Part shown: positions 40,748-51,780 of the stretch, piece by piece
Position numbering within the stretch: position 1 is the first letter of the stretch
Layout: the number at the start of each line of letters is the position of its first letter
Source: Glandiceps talaboti
Lineage: Eukaryota; Hemichordata; Enteropneusta; Spengelidae
Length of the DNA: 64,000 nucleotides
Assembly (NCBI RefSeq): GCF_964340395.1
Contig: NC_135561.1
Location: forward strand, 9,643,732-9,707,731
Reading direction: 5' to 3'
Position numbers and translations under genes: made by a program
Notes under the pieces: model-generated
Seen by the model: the letters and a program-made list of their open reading frames with translations, nothing else
Told to the model about the DNA's origin: nothing
Databases searched by the model: none

Positions 40748-41830
40748 ATATTATTCTAAAAATCACCAGCTATTTTAAATGTTTAGTACATTTTCGTCAA
40801 TTGCAGTCAACAGTTAAAATACGATTTTGTGGTTTTCTTCCAAGTTGCCATCATCACTAACGTAACTCGTACCTTTTCAGGGCGGTAAACAATGATATTT
40901 TTGACACATTCCTATTGAAGACTTTAGACGGAATGTTAACTTTTAAACTTGACGGTGTCCTTGGCGTTCATAGAAACGATGATGGTACACTACGTGTTAC
41001 CTTGGACCATCCAATCAGTGAAAGAGATAGTTTTCACATGAGATCTTCATATGACGTCATAATACGATGTCTGGGATTCCTTTTCGACTTCAGTATATTT
41101 GACGAGTAAGTTAAGTAACATAGAACGTAGTGTCGGTTACCCAGACTCCCACCGCTGGGCTCTACTACGAGACGTCTGGTGCGGTCTCGTAGGCAGGGCC
41201 CCCAGCGGTGAAAGTCTGGGTAACCGAGACTACATATAGAACAACAAATTAATCAGTTTAGACAACCATAATACATACAATGATTAAAGGAAAAGTTCAG
41301 TCAGACCATTTTCAGCATTTAGTATACACTTGACTTGACTGTATTGATAGTCAATGATTTTCAATGGTGAGAAGATGACACCTTGGTAATTTCTTCAACC
41401 TGAAATCTTGAGGAGAAGCCATACTGTACTTGATACAGTTTCCGGACATTTTGGCGATTTCCTGCAAGGGCAGTCTTTTTCAGAAATTATGATAAGTGAA
41501 TTATTCAACTGCAATTCTTTCAGTTTAAACATACAACAACCCTGCGTATATATTTTCAAACATGTATATCTTTCCATTACGATCCCACTGACAGCTCCAG
41601 TAAACCGTTCCCAGCACCACCTAAGAAAAGTTACCATCAACCTAAGTATCCCCTTATAAACGATGATTATCAATCTATAAACGTTCCCGGATTATACTTT
41701 GCCGGTACCAATTCACATTCAGTGGACCACAAAAAATCGTCAGGTGGATTTATCCATGGATTTCGATACACAGGTAGTCCCCAGTGTAATTTGTTAACTG
41801 ATCAGTTCTTCACTGTGTTCAAGAGAGAGA

Positions 41831-41923
<93 letters not shown>

Positions 41924-44842
41924 GGGGGGGGGAGGGAGGGAGGGAGGGAGGGAGGGAGGGAGGGGGAGGGAGAGACGGAATACTTTTCAAACATTAAACT
42001 TGGAGTCTTTATTTATCATTAATTTTTGTTAAATCCGACAGCCCGTGTACTCCATCGAATACTTGAACACCGAAATCATGGCGAACCATGGCCGTCAATT
42101 CGTCAGCCAATCACTGAACTGCTGAATCATTTGGTGAAGAGAATCAACGAAGCTTCCGGTTTGTATCAGATGTTTGGCGTACTTGGTGACGTCATTGTTT
42201 TAGATGAGTAAGTCTTTCTTACCTAATGCATTCGCCTTTATCATTTAGCCTAAACCTTTGAGCTGGTGGATTTCGACAATGTTCTCTTTTGAGAGAATTA
42301 GTTGAAATCAAGAGCGAAGTCAGTTTTACGACTTTTAATTGAATTGCGTTCACAACTGGCATTGATTTTGTGTTTTCTTTCTTCGATTTCCTAATCATAC
42401 AATCCGAGGTGGATCCGGTCCGAAGTTTCGATTTTTGATCTAACATGCACTGTTACGGTCAGACGTTGATAACCGCCACCGTTTCACTTCGAGTTTTCAA
42501 TAAATAAAGGGCTAGGTCTAGCCCAAGGTCTAAAACTCAGTGGTCTGAGGGGTCTTTTAGTGATCAGAGGTCTAAGTTGTATTCTTATGATGCTCGGATG
42601 TCGTTCTCGGACTGACAAATACAATGTAAATCGGTCTACGTTTTTGCTAGACTGGGTTACCCAAACTCTCGCCGTTGAGGGCTTTACTGCGTTTTTGCAA
42701 GCAAACATTTGTAGAGGGCGCAATTTGTTGAAAGGGCAACATGTCTTCTATTATGTCTTCTCAGTGAAGCGGATGTGTACGACTACTATGAAGAATTTCC
42801 CGTCAAACTACTGTCGAAGTTTACAAACATAACTGGCAAAACAGCTGATAGGGTTATTGTTTTCTTATTGGAATTCGGCCATAATGAAGGTCAGAAATTG
42901 AATTTTTCAGAAAAATGTGATATTCAAGTAAATATATAGTTTATGAAATTGATGTAAATCATTTTAACAATACCAGGACAAAAGACTATTGTTTATCATA
43001 TATCAAAACAAACGCAAAAATAGCGAAGTGAGACATATAAATTATGAAAACATGTCCTTTCACACACACACACACACACACACACGTACGTACATACATA
43101 CATACATACATACATACATACATACATACATACATACATACATACACACATACATACATACATACATACACACATACATACATAAACAGAGAGACAGACG
43201 CACGCACGCACGCACACACACACACATACACACCAACACACTCTCTCTCTCATACGACTATGAATATCATCGTCCAATTTTAACTAATGATATTCAATGT
43301 CTATTCCATCAGAGGTTAATGAACTTGGACTTTCTAAAGTTGGTCACCAATCTTATTTCTTGCATCCAGTTCTATACTATTATGATAGTTTACCAACAGG
43401 TGGGTAGTATTTGCCTACTTATTTTACTATTACGTGTGAGATATATGGGAATATATATGCAATCTACCATTGCTGCATCTTCGGACCGCAAGGGGGTGGG
43501 CTTTGATGTACATTCTCTTCATACAATAGGGAGTGGTGGCACGGACTAGGTATTCATTGACAAGTCAAGATGCCATAACTGATACAAATTGGTTTTGTGG
43601 GACATTACACATGACCTGCACTCAAAACCATCGACTGTGTTGTTGAAGAAATTGATGATGTGAAAGCTTGAAATATTAGTTATACTGAAAGTACATTTTG
43701 TAAAAGGAAAATTATATACCATATTGCAATTGTGTATTTCATTTTAAATTAATTCTAAAATCAAAATCGAATTTCGTTAACAGATGATCAAATGCAGGAA
43801 ACAGACGATACATTCACTATCCTTCCTCGACCAACCAGAATCCACCATATTGCGTCTGATGTGCTGACGTCATGGAAAGCTCCTAGAGCGTAATTATTAC
43901 CTTTTTCTCCCGTTACGTCATATTATAATTTATTAAAGGCATATAAGCTTTAGCAAGACTTTATTTTCCATTAAACAACACATATATTTATACTGCCGGA
44001 ATTTTTGCCAAAAGCTTGAATAACCAAGCTAGTAAGAAATCAATGCATTCTTTCAATAATGAAGCCAGAATTTCACTGAAGGTAAATATATCAATAACAA
44101 TAATTGAACATCAAAATATAATTTCAAAATGAGTGTAAGCGATGGCTGGTGTCTATAACTGTTGAGTGTGACTAAAATGTGACGTCATTTCACGGTGTAT
44201 TTTCTAGCATAGGCTCGCGCATGCCTGCATTGTCCTAGGGCTTGTCACAAGAAACGACGCACTGTCTATTACTGATAATTGATCCCAGCAGTGCTAATTT
44301 TGTAGCCTTAACTTTTATCAAAGGTTTACTTAAGAGGATTTATTTAAAATGGTTTTATGTGATAAATCACCGTAAGAAAAATAAGCTCGATTTATGCATC
44401 TTAGCGGGAAAAGCCGGAAACTGTTACGATATAGTTGACGTACGTCGATTTTAACTTTGAAGGGGCGCTTGTCCAATATTTTCTTGTGTATCCCTCAATC
44501 TTACCCTACCGTGACTCTGCAATATTCGTTTACCATATCATAGGCTTCAACATTGCTTCAATCCATCCATATTTTCGTGAACGGAAAAACTACTACCGCG
44601 GTACGTATACGCTGTTCTAGAATACTACTAACGTTGAATATTTCTCTCTCAACAGCCACATACTACCATTGCGTCGTTTCCTCGAGAACTGTGCACGGCA
44701 GCAGGATCTTCGGTATTTCTATGACGATCAGTGTTTCCGCCTCGCTATGACTCACACAGAGACGCCGATCTCGTGTCAAATGTATTACCAACAAGGCAAA
44801 GGCATTGATGGCGTGAAGATCGGAAAAATGAACTATTTATGA
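37524..44842 (+). CDS. FOXRED2: FAD-dependent oxidoreductase of ER-associated degradation (FOXRED2/ERFAD)
   Basis: Ten coding exons: 37524-37822, 38794-38979, 39920-40171, 40881-41105, 41595-41773, 42042-42207, 42765-42889, 43313-43399, 43784-43889, 44656-44842; 603 residues with all phases consistent. Residues 1 to about 16 are a signal peptide. FAD motif GAGPAG is at 25-30, CTGISTP at about 167-173, and a second nucleotide motif GKGNSA at 206-211. Near the C-terminal side of the core is [20 protein letters not shown], then GFIHGFRYT, and later [14 protein letters not shown], all typical of FOXRED2. The human protein is an ER-lumen flavoprotein linked to SEL1L and OS9 in degradation of misfolded proteins. 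A splice acceptor at 37518 just before the ATG suggests a 5' UTR exon upstream. The C-terminus (KIGKMNYL) lacks a KDEL-type retrieval signal. ATTAAA at 45094 may end the mRNA. Confidence 0.95.
39040..39300. mobile_element. Copy related to foldback family C
   Basis: ATTTTCCGGTCGAATGAAGCAAAATATT and the following TTACGACGACTTTTGAAAAG to CATACGTAGAACAACCAG resemble the block at 14320-14560. Intronic in FOXRED2; boundaries uncertain. Confidence 0.45.
39340..39885. mobile_element. Copy related to foldback family B
   Basis: The segment AAGGTAATAAGCACTTAGGAGTCATGAATATTCATTG near 39790 matches the interior of the element at 13517-13980. Boundaries are uncertain. It occupies the intron before the FOXRED2 exon at 39920. 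Confidence 0.4.
40592..40746. repeat. CTGT then CTA trinucleotide repeat
   Basis: (CTGT)n then (CTA)n of about 40 units with ATA interruptions, in a FOXRED2 intron about 135 bases before the exon at 40881. Confidence 0.97.
41127..41234. mobile_element. Foldback MITE, family E (GTTACCCAGACT ends)
   Basis: Arms GTAGTGTCGGTTACCCAGACT and AGTCTGGGTAACCGAGACTAC are inverted, with a further inverted pair CACCGCTGGG/CCCAGCGGTG inside. A related copy lies at 51711-51780 and a half copy at about 42648-42690. Confidence 0.8.
41826..41965. repeat. AG repeat then GGGA repeat
   Basis: (AG)n of about 45 units followed by (GGGA)n, in the FOXRED2 intron before the exon at 42042. Confidence 0.97.
43063..43240. 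repeat. CA / CATA compound repeat
   Basis: (CA)n, (TACA)n, (CGCA)n and (CT)n blocks, ending about 70 bases before the FOXRED2 exon at 43313. Confidence 0.95.
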
Positions 44843-45093
44843 CCAGGGACTGACAGGGTTTTGCTGTTTCAAGGCTACACCACTTCATAGACACTGAAAG
44901 AGGTGGCGGTGTGACAAAATTACCACTGTTTGCAAACTAATGTAAAATTTAAAAAGTTAATAAGTAGACAATGTATATCATTTTCGACTTCTGTTTCATG
45001 TCACACACGAATTTTTTGTTTATACTTTAATAGAAATTAGAAGCATCTGTTATGATTCTGTTATGTCATTTTAAATGAGATATACTTTTCTGC

Positions 45094-45099
45094 ATTAAA
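45094..45099 (+). terminator. Poly(A) signal ATTAAA, FOXRED2
   Basis: ATTAAA about 250 bases after the FOXRED2 stop and about 265 bases before the BAG1 ATG. It is the best candidate in the short spacer. Confidence 0.4.
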
Positions 45100-45362
45100 A
45101 ATGTTTTTATCTGTATGAACGTGTGTTGCGTACTTTAATGTTTTTGTACCCTATTGACTTCATCGAACGTACAATGCACGTTTTGTAATTAATTCTAGCT
45201 CTAATTTTATCAACATTGCAAAAAAAAGTCAAGACAACTGTCGACTGTAGAGAGTAGTCATAGACCTATTCCAGGATGATAAAATGCGATTTGTTTTACG
45301 GCAGGACTGTCGTATCGTTTTACGACAATGTAAACTTACCTATTTACGGTACTTTATCAATC

Positions 45363-48300
45363 ATGGCTGCGCCCATAGAGAAGTTGTGTGTTACACTTGT
45401 TCACGGTAAGTGTGCCAATCACAGTGCTGTAAACTTTCGCTTATTTTCATTTTCCCGATAAAGTTGGTACAGGACAAGACAAGTAGACTAGAAGTCGTGT
45501 CGCCCTGCGTTAGTACTTGCGATCGACCGGGGAGCACCTGCTGCATGCTGCAACCGTTGCAGACGGTGAAAGTGTCTACATTACTGACATGACTCTCAAC
45601 ACGGAGAAGGAAGGGACGGGTTACTCCGTATGCAAGCAGGACTACAACCTAGCTTACCGTCACACGGAACCAGGAAACACCACCCTTTCTTGTATTGTTA
45701 GCTTGTAAAATTATGTGCCCCAAATTATGCGGTCCTACTAATTACTGCCCGGGACTGCCCGGAAGATATAAGAACTTAAAGAAGTGCCCGGGAGCAAACT
45801 GGTGGCCAAGTGGCATTTAAAAGTCGATATTTATTTTATGTTGTGTGCATTGGTTGAAACTTTAGTGCTTTTGTAGGACATTCTTTGAATTATTATGAGT
45901 GATGATATATCAAAATAATATTAAACTTGTCTCTGAATTCATTGTGCGGCCTAATCTATGCTATCGCTAATACAGGTGCATTGTGGGAACTTATTTTTCA
46001 ATATTATTTTCTCCATCTTGCCTTTTTTTCACTGTATTCAGCATCTGTAAAGCACAAGTTAGAAGTGACTAAGTCTGACACAGACTCTGATAATACAGAT
46101 CTCATTGTGTTAGACATACTTGAAGCTGCCAGGAAAGTCACTGGTGTACCAATACATGCACAGAAATTGATATGTAAAGGTAAGAACAAAACTGTATGGC
46201 CTGTAAAATAATGACTTTGTGCTTGTACGATGTGAAACAACACAATCATACTAAATCCATGTTTGTAAAAAATTGCAAAACATTAAAAAAAATGTTTAAA
46301 ATATTTGTTATAATAAACTTTTTACACACTTTTTAGCTTTTTTGTAATTTTTTTAGTTACAAAAATATATTTGGTTGATACTGTTTCACATTGTTTTTTT
46401 CAAGTACAAAAATATAGTAGAGTTGTTTTATGAATTAAAAATCCAAAATAAATTTGTCATCGATATGGCCACTTCAAGTTTGTAAGGTAAATATGTAAAT
46501 GTGTGTTAGCCAGCGATAAATAAAGGTTTCCATCAATGAAATTGTATTCTAAATTCTGTCAACAAAATTTTGATGTAAGAGACGAGAATAAACTTCTGAA
46601 TACTTTTTCAGGTAAATCACTAAAAGATCCTAATCAAAGTCTCCAAGCAGCTGGTATTAAAGATGGGTCCAAAATAATGATTATTGGTAAAAAGGTATTT
46701 GGATTTTATAGTTTTTTTTCTTATAACAATTGTCTTGGTATTTTGTAAGCCGTTCTGTTTCCTACAGTAGAATGCGTATATGATGTGTTTGGTTTTTATC
46801 CACAAATATTAATACATGTAGTAATATCACTGACAAAAGTAACTTAGAGTAATCCTTGTTTTCAAAATGACTTTCTGGAAACCTAATATGTTGTTCTCCT
46901 CGGTCCTCCATTCTCTGATTATATAAATATCTCTATCTTTGATAGACCAGATAACAGAACTATATAGAATCATCTATTGATAAACCAAACTACCCATCTG
47001 TGTCTGTTTGACCACTAACCAACCAACCAACTTCCTAACTAACCTACTTACCTACTGACCAAGCAGCTGACTGAGCTTCATACCTACCTACCTACCTACC
47101 TACCTACCTACCTACCTACCCACCTACCCATCCACCTCCATGACCACTTTAATAACATACATAAGTGGATGATTTTGGCCAAATCGAATTATGTCAAAAA
47201 GTATTGAAAATAACATAACTATAACCCCCTCATCAGGTTTGTTTATTTTCTTGGTAATTTTGCCAGACTAATCCAGATGAAGAAGCCAACTATACAATAA
47301 TTTCTACTGAGGAGAAGAAAGCAGAGAACCTTGAAAAGAAACAGAAAGAACTCGAAAAAGAAGTGGAAGGGATAGAAAATGTAAGAAAATTATCTTTCAT
47401 CAAGTTTGACCCTTTATGTTTCTGTGGTTTTTGTTGCTATGGTTCTGGTCACAATACCTTAAAAATGGTTGTTTGGTTATCTGGGTGTATAGTTTTAAAA
47501 TGTTTTTCTTACAGTTATGGCTAGATCATGGCTAGCAATATTTTCAAATAACCAAACTTTATATAAATGTTTTTTTTTTAGGGATTTCTACAGGATGACT
47601 TAATTCCTGAAGCATGCGACAAACTGAGTAAACGATTAGCAGTATGCAATGAAGAGTTTATGAGAATTATGGAAAAACTAGACTCAATGGTAAGGAGTTA
47701 CTGCTGAGGAAACTGAACTGCAAACTGTCACCTTACTAAGATAGAGATAAACCAAAACTAATCTAGATCGATGTGGTACTACCGCAAGTGGATAACAGTA
47801 GTGCCTTTGTTGTGTGGACATAATCACCCTGCGATTAAGATAGTGTAACTCTCTAAAATATACACTGCAAGACCATGTAAATCATCAAAAATACCACCTA
47901 TAGTGCTTTGAGTACAATTAAACCAACACCCATTCATTACCTTATTTATTATACATGTATCAACATGTCGCAACAATAGTTTTAGTTTGTGTCTATCTTA
48001 GTTAGCTGAAAGCTTGGTCTCCGCTGTTGCATCATGCTCACCTTCTAGTATACAACTTAGATATGCATGTTGACTAATTATGAAGATATATCATACATTT
48101 GTGTTCTCAAGTACTGTGTCAATCTAACACTAACAGTGACTGTCTCTCTGGGGCAGAGCCTGAGGTTAACAGGTCTGTGTTGGGATGACCCACTAGACTG
48201 TAAGATACATCGTGTTATTCAGCCCTATCAGGCTTGAGTGCTGGCTGATAGCTTGACATGAATTAGACTGTAAGATACGTCGTGACGTTTCGCCCTCACC

Positions 48301-48841
48301 GGCCTCCTCGGGTTGGCCGATGGTTGAGGGCGCACCGTCACGGCGTACCTTACAGACTAGACATGAATGTCTGTATCTCAAAGACTAATGACCCTCATGC
48401 CCGAGGGAAACTGATGTATGGTGTTGCATGAGTAAGACCAGTCCAAACAAGTTTTACAACACACCACATCATTAATTTCAGCCCTCCTCCGTTTTTCTAA
48501 TGAGGAATGCCTCTTGGGACAAGGTTTGTACATAACCAGAATATGGTATTGCTGATGTCAATCACAACAATTTGGAAAACTATACATGTAATAATAAATT
48601 ATAACTTATTCAGAAAGAACACAACTTTCAAATGTCATTTATTGTCAGATACATATTGATGTTTTTGTGAAATAAAATACCTTTTTTTTCTCTCTTTTTT
48701 TTGATGAAGAGTATTCCAGAAGACCAGAGGACCATAAGGAGTAAAAAGAAGGCATTGATTCATAGAATGCATGATTGTATGGATCGTAACGATGCACTGA
48801 AATCTAGAATTGAAGACAGAAAAGCGAAAATCAGGAGGTGA
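45363..48841 (+). CDS. BAG1: BAG family molecular chaperone regulator 1 (BAG1)
   Basis: Six exons: 45363-45405, 46042-46179, 46612-46694, 47267-47380, 47582-47689, 48710-48841; 205 residues with consistent phases. Residues 1-88 form a ubiquitin-like domain, with VIGVP-type motif VTGVPIHAQKLICKGK and SLQAAGIKDGSKIMIIGKK as in vertebrate BAG1. Residues 89-126 are a Lys/Glu-rich linker (exon 4). Residues 127-205 form the BAG domain: GFLQDDLIPEACDKL, FMRIMEKLD, then SIPEDQRT and the last helix. BAG1 is a cytosolic nucleotide-exchange factor for Hsp70 that links it to the proteasome through the ubiquitin-like domain. The length is near the short human isoform (BAG-1S). The last helix is slightly short. 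Confidence 0.95.
45470..45710 (+). other. GC-richer open stretch in BAG1 intron 1
   Basis: About 240 bases are richer in G+C than the surrounding intron and read openly (VADGESVYITDMTLN..) to a TAA at about 45706. No ATG, clean splice sites or recognised domain. It may be a fragment of a retrocopy or transposon. Confidence 0.25.
47725..48020. mobile_element. Foldback MITE, family A (BAG1 intron 5)
   Basis: CTAAGATAGAGATAAACC at the left and TTTAGTTTGTGTCTATCTTAG at the right are inverted. Internal ATCACCCTGCGATTAAGATAGTGTAA and ATCAACATGTCGCAACAATAG match the copies at 60115 and 54874. Confidence 0.7.
48260..48360. mobile_element. Foldback element, family F (AGACTGTAAGATACGTCG)
   Basis: Arms AGACTGTAAGATACGTCGTG and CACGGCGTACCTTACAGACT are inverted, with CGCCCTCACC/GGTTGAGGGCG inside. 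Diverged half copies start at about 48196, 53757 and 54090. BAG1 intron 5. Confidence 0.7.
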
Positions 48842-49700
48842 TGACGAGATGAAATCATTTGAAAGCAGACTTTGTCTTGGCTCTTTGACTTCTTGACCTG
48901 TGTGCCAAGCCATTTTGAAGCATCACTGACACACTGCAATTTCTTGTGGTGCCAAAACAACCCATGTGTTAGTGTACCAATAGTGTGCCCTCTATGCCAC
49001 ATTGATGTATCACTGATGCACAGTAGTTTCTTGTGACAGACCTATTCCTTAATACTCTATGCTGACTCACATAGAATCCCATTATTTATGAAGTGTGCCC
49101 TCTAAGTCAAATTGATGCACCACTGACTCACAGCAATATCTTGTGACCAACCAGAATTTAGTACTCACAAGAAAACTCGTATTTCATTTTTTTGAGCCAT
49201 GGTCAAAATTTTCATCTGTCACCAGAGAACAAAAACTGACCATAGACAATGGAGGTCCTGACCCAACAGTTTGGTGCAATTATATATGAACTAATCTGTC
49301 TACTGGACTCTATCCATTTGATAAATTATAACATCAGGTTTCTGTGATGGGTTTGGAGCCTCCAGGAAATTACATCAGTTGGCATTGCTTCTGTCAATCA
49401 TTTAACTCATACCAATGTGCAAAATTAACAGATTTATGGACACCTCCAGAAAACAGCAACTGTCTCAGTTTTAGAAACTACTCCCATTATGAAAATAAAG
49501 AGTACTCCCTAAGTCTATGTGAAAGTGTACATATTCTATGAAGAAGTGAATTTATGGAATGACAATATTGTGTTTAATCAAGAGGTGAATCGTGTACTGT
49601 GAATGCTGGGTAGAAAGGGTTGCATGATTTTCATATGATTTACATATTATGATGACTGGAGAGAATTTTAACTTTTTTTTCAATAAAACAATCTTCATAC
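48842..49700 (+). other. BAG1 3' UTR with two poly(A) signals
   Basis: AATAAA occurs at 49494-49499 and 49682-49687. The UTR contains three imperfect copies (about 48899-49145) of a roughly 105-base unit with GTGTGCCCTCTAAGTCAAATTGATGCACCACTGAC, the reverse complement of the tandem repeat at 60619-60832. Confidence 0.5.
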
Positions 49701-50435
49701 CCTAGCAGATAAACCTCCTTTTTTGATAAACTGAAAAAATACAAATGAATTTCAGACTTGGGGAATATTTATATGTACAATCTAACAAAAAAAATGACTG
49801 ATGCGTTTGCTTGCTTATGGTAAGAAGGAATGAGACAAGTTTTATGCAACGACATAAAATGTAAATAGTGGCAGCTACATGTATGTGTCAAAGTACAAAA
49901 CACCACAGCCCTGGACCCCATAACTCTGTTTACTGATTGAACACTATGTTACAACATTGAGTAAGACTGTTACTGTTACAGTCATTATAACTTCCTCAGA
50001 TATAAACAAACTGATGAAAGCAATGTATGAACCTATATCAAAAGGTACCTGCTGTTGTTTTTTTGTGTATTGTTGTTTTAACGTAATGTTGTCTTTGCAT
50101 GAAATGGCTCACTTCATTCAAGCAGCCACACACAAGTGGGTTGTGTACACGTACATGCAGACACACACACACACACACACACACAATCTCTCTCTCTCTC
50201 TCTCTCTCTCATATACACACCAGGTCAACTGCTAATTTCAAAAGTACATGGACTTTTTAGAAATTCAGGGACTATTAAACTCTGATCTCTGGAACTTTCA
50301 AAATACTGACCTGATTTCAATAACATCTGATCAATTTGTCAAATTCCTGAAAAGGCAGGTGTCAAGGAACTGAATTAGCCAGCTGTTTTTGCTGGCTATT
50401 GGTATCTACATCCCTGCATACACACTCCTGCACAT

Positions 50436-50467
<32 letters not shown>

Positions 50468-51710
50468 GATATGCAAGATTGTGTTTTAGAAACAAGGCAA
50501 ATGTTGGGGTTTGTAATATATTAGCATATCATTAGAAACATGAGTACATTGCAAGGTTGATATCGTGGCTGTTCATGCCATCATCCATCCATCACGAGCA
50601 AAACATCTATAACCTGGAAGCCAGAGGATGAGGGGTTCAACTCTTATAGACAACCATAACAGGCTGGTACGCTGGAATGGGGTGGTTTTTTTGGTGCTCA
50701 TAAGGAATGAGAGAGGGTATACTATTCTGGGCCAGAAGATTTTGGAAAACCCTACCTAACTAGATTGGTAGATTTTCCTTCTCAGTCAATTTCAACTTGA
50801 GTATTGCTGTAATTTTCGTACAATTGTTAAAACTAAGATTTCATTTCTCAAAAACTATTATTTTGATCAGGTTTTAGCTATTTCATCATAGAACTGCCGT
50901 CACATGTATCATAGTATAGTATCTATTCTGTGCATTACAGTTGGCGTTATAGTTGGTATGAGAAGGGTATGACAACACTTTGGGTTTGGAGGTCTTGATC
51001 ATTTCACAGAATTACCCCCCTCCAACCTTGGCCTGGAACCTGGGTCTTTGTATACAATCACATCTATTTCCCTTATTCAGTTCATTTGACGACATTACTA
51101 CCACAAATAAAATGTCTGTTTATAGGAAAATGGGTTGAAATAAAACCCTTTCGTTTATTGAGTAGAATGTAAAACATACTTAAAAGACTTTTTCAACATA
51201 AAACAATAATTTTTTCCTCTCTTAACACAAGACAAAGACACTAACATACAAGAACAAGTTTATAGGTATGAAAAAAACCCACATAGAACTTTATACTTTA
51301 ATAATATCTATAAAATAAACAAGTATACAAGGTGTAGATTGTACAATCAATAATACATGTTTTTTGTTTTTTTTTGTAAAGGTAGTAATTATAAAACAAA
51401 ATCTCGCCCAATACATTTACATCCTGGGGTTGTACTCCTATGCAAACTGATGAAAGGCCAGGGGAAGCTGAGCAGTGATGCAAAATATAATTTACAAAGA
51501 TAACAGTGACATCCCTGACAACACTTTGGTGTGAAAATCGAAGTTTGTAAGGGGTTAAGGGTTGGCAGCTATTGTGTCACTTGTGCCAGGATATGCCAAA
51601 GTACATGCAGGGGTTTACTTTTTTGATTATATATGTTGAAGAAATGCCCTGTCTGAATTTGTTAAAACATCTTCTAAATGCTGTAATATTCTTATGTACA
51701 GTACACCTTG

Positions 51711-51780
51711 TCTTGGTTACCCAAACTCTAGGTGGTCTGCTAGTAGAACCCCCAGTGGTCAGTCTGGGTAACCAAAACTT
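51711..51780. mobile_element. Foldback MITE, family E, short copy
   Basis: Arms TCTTGGTTACCCAAACT and AGTCTGGGTAACCAAAA are inverted around a short loop; it matches the element at 41127-41234. Confidence 0.7.

Noticed and set aside
40366-40860. 164-residue Thr-rich frame
   Set aside because: Made by a (CTA)n repeat inside a FOXRED2 intron.
49344-49541. 65-residue frame after BAG1
   Set aside because: Lies in the BAG1 3' UTR before AATAAA; no domain or splice evidence.
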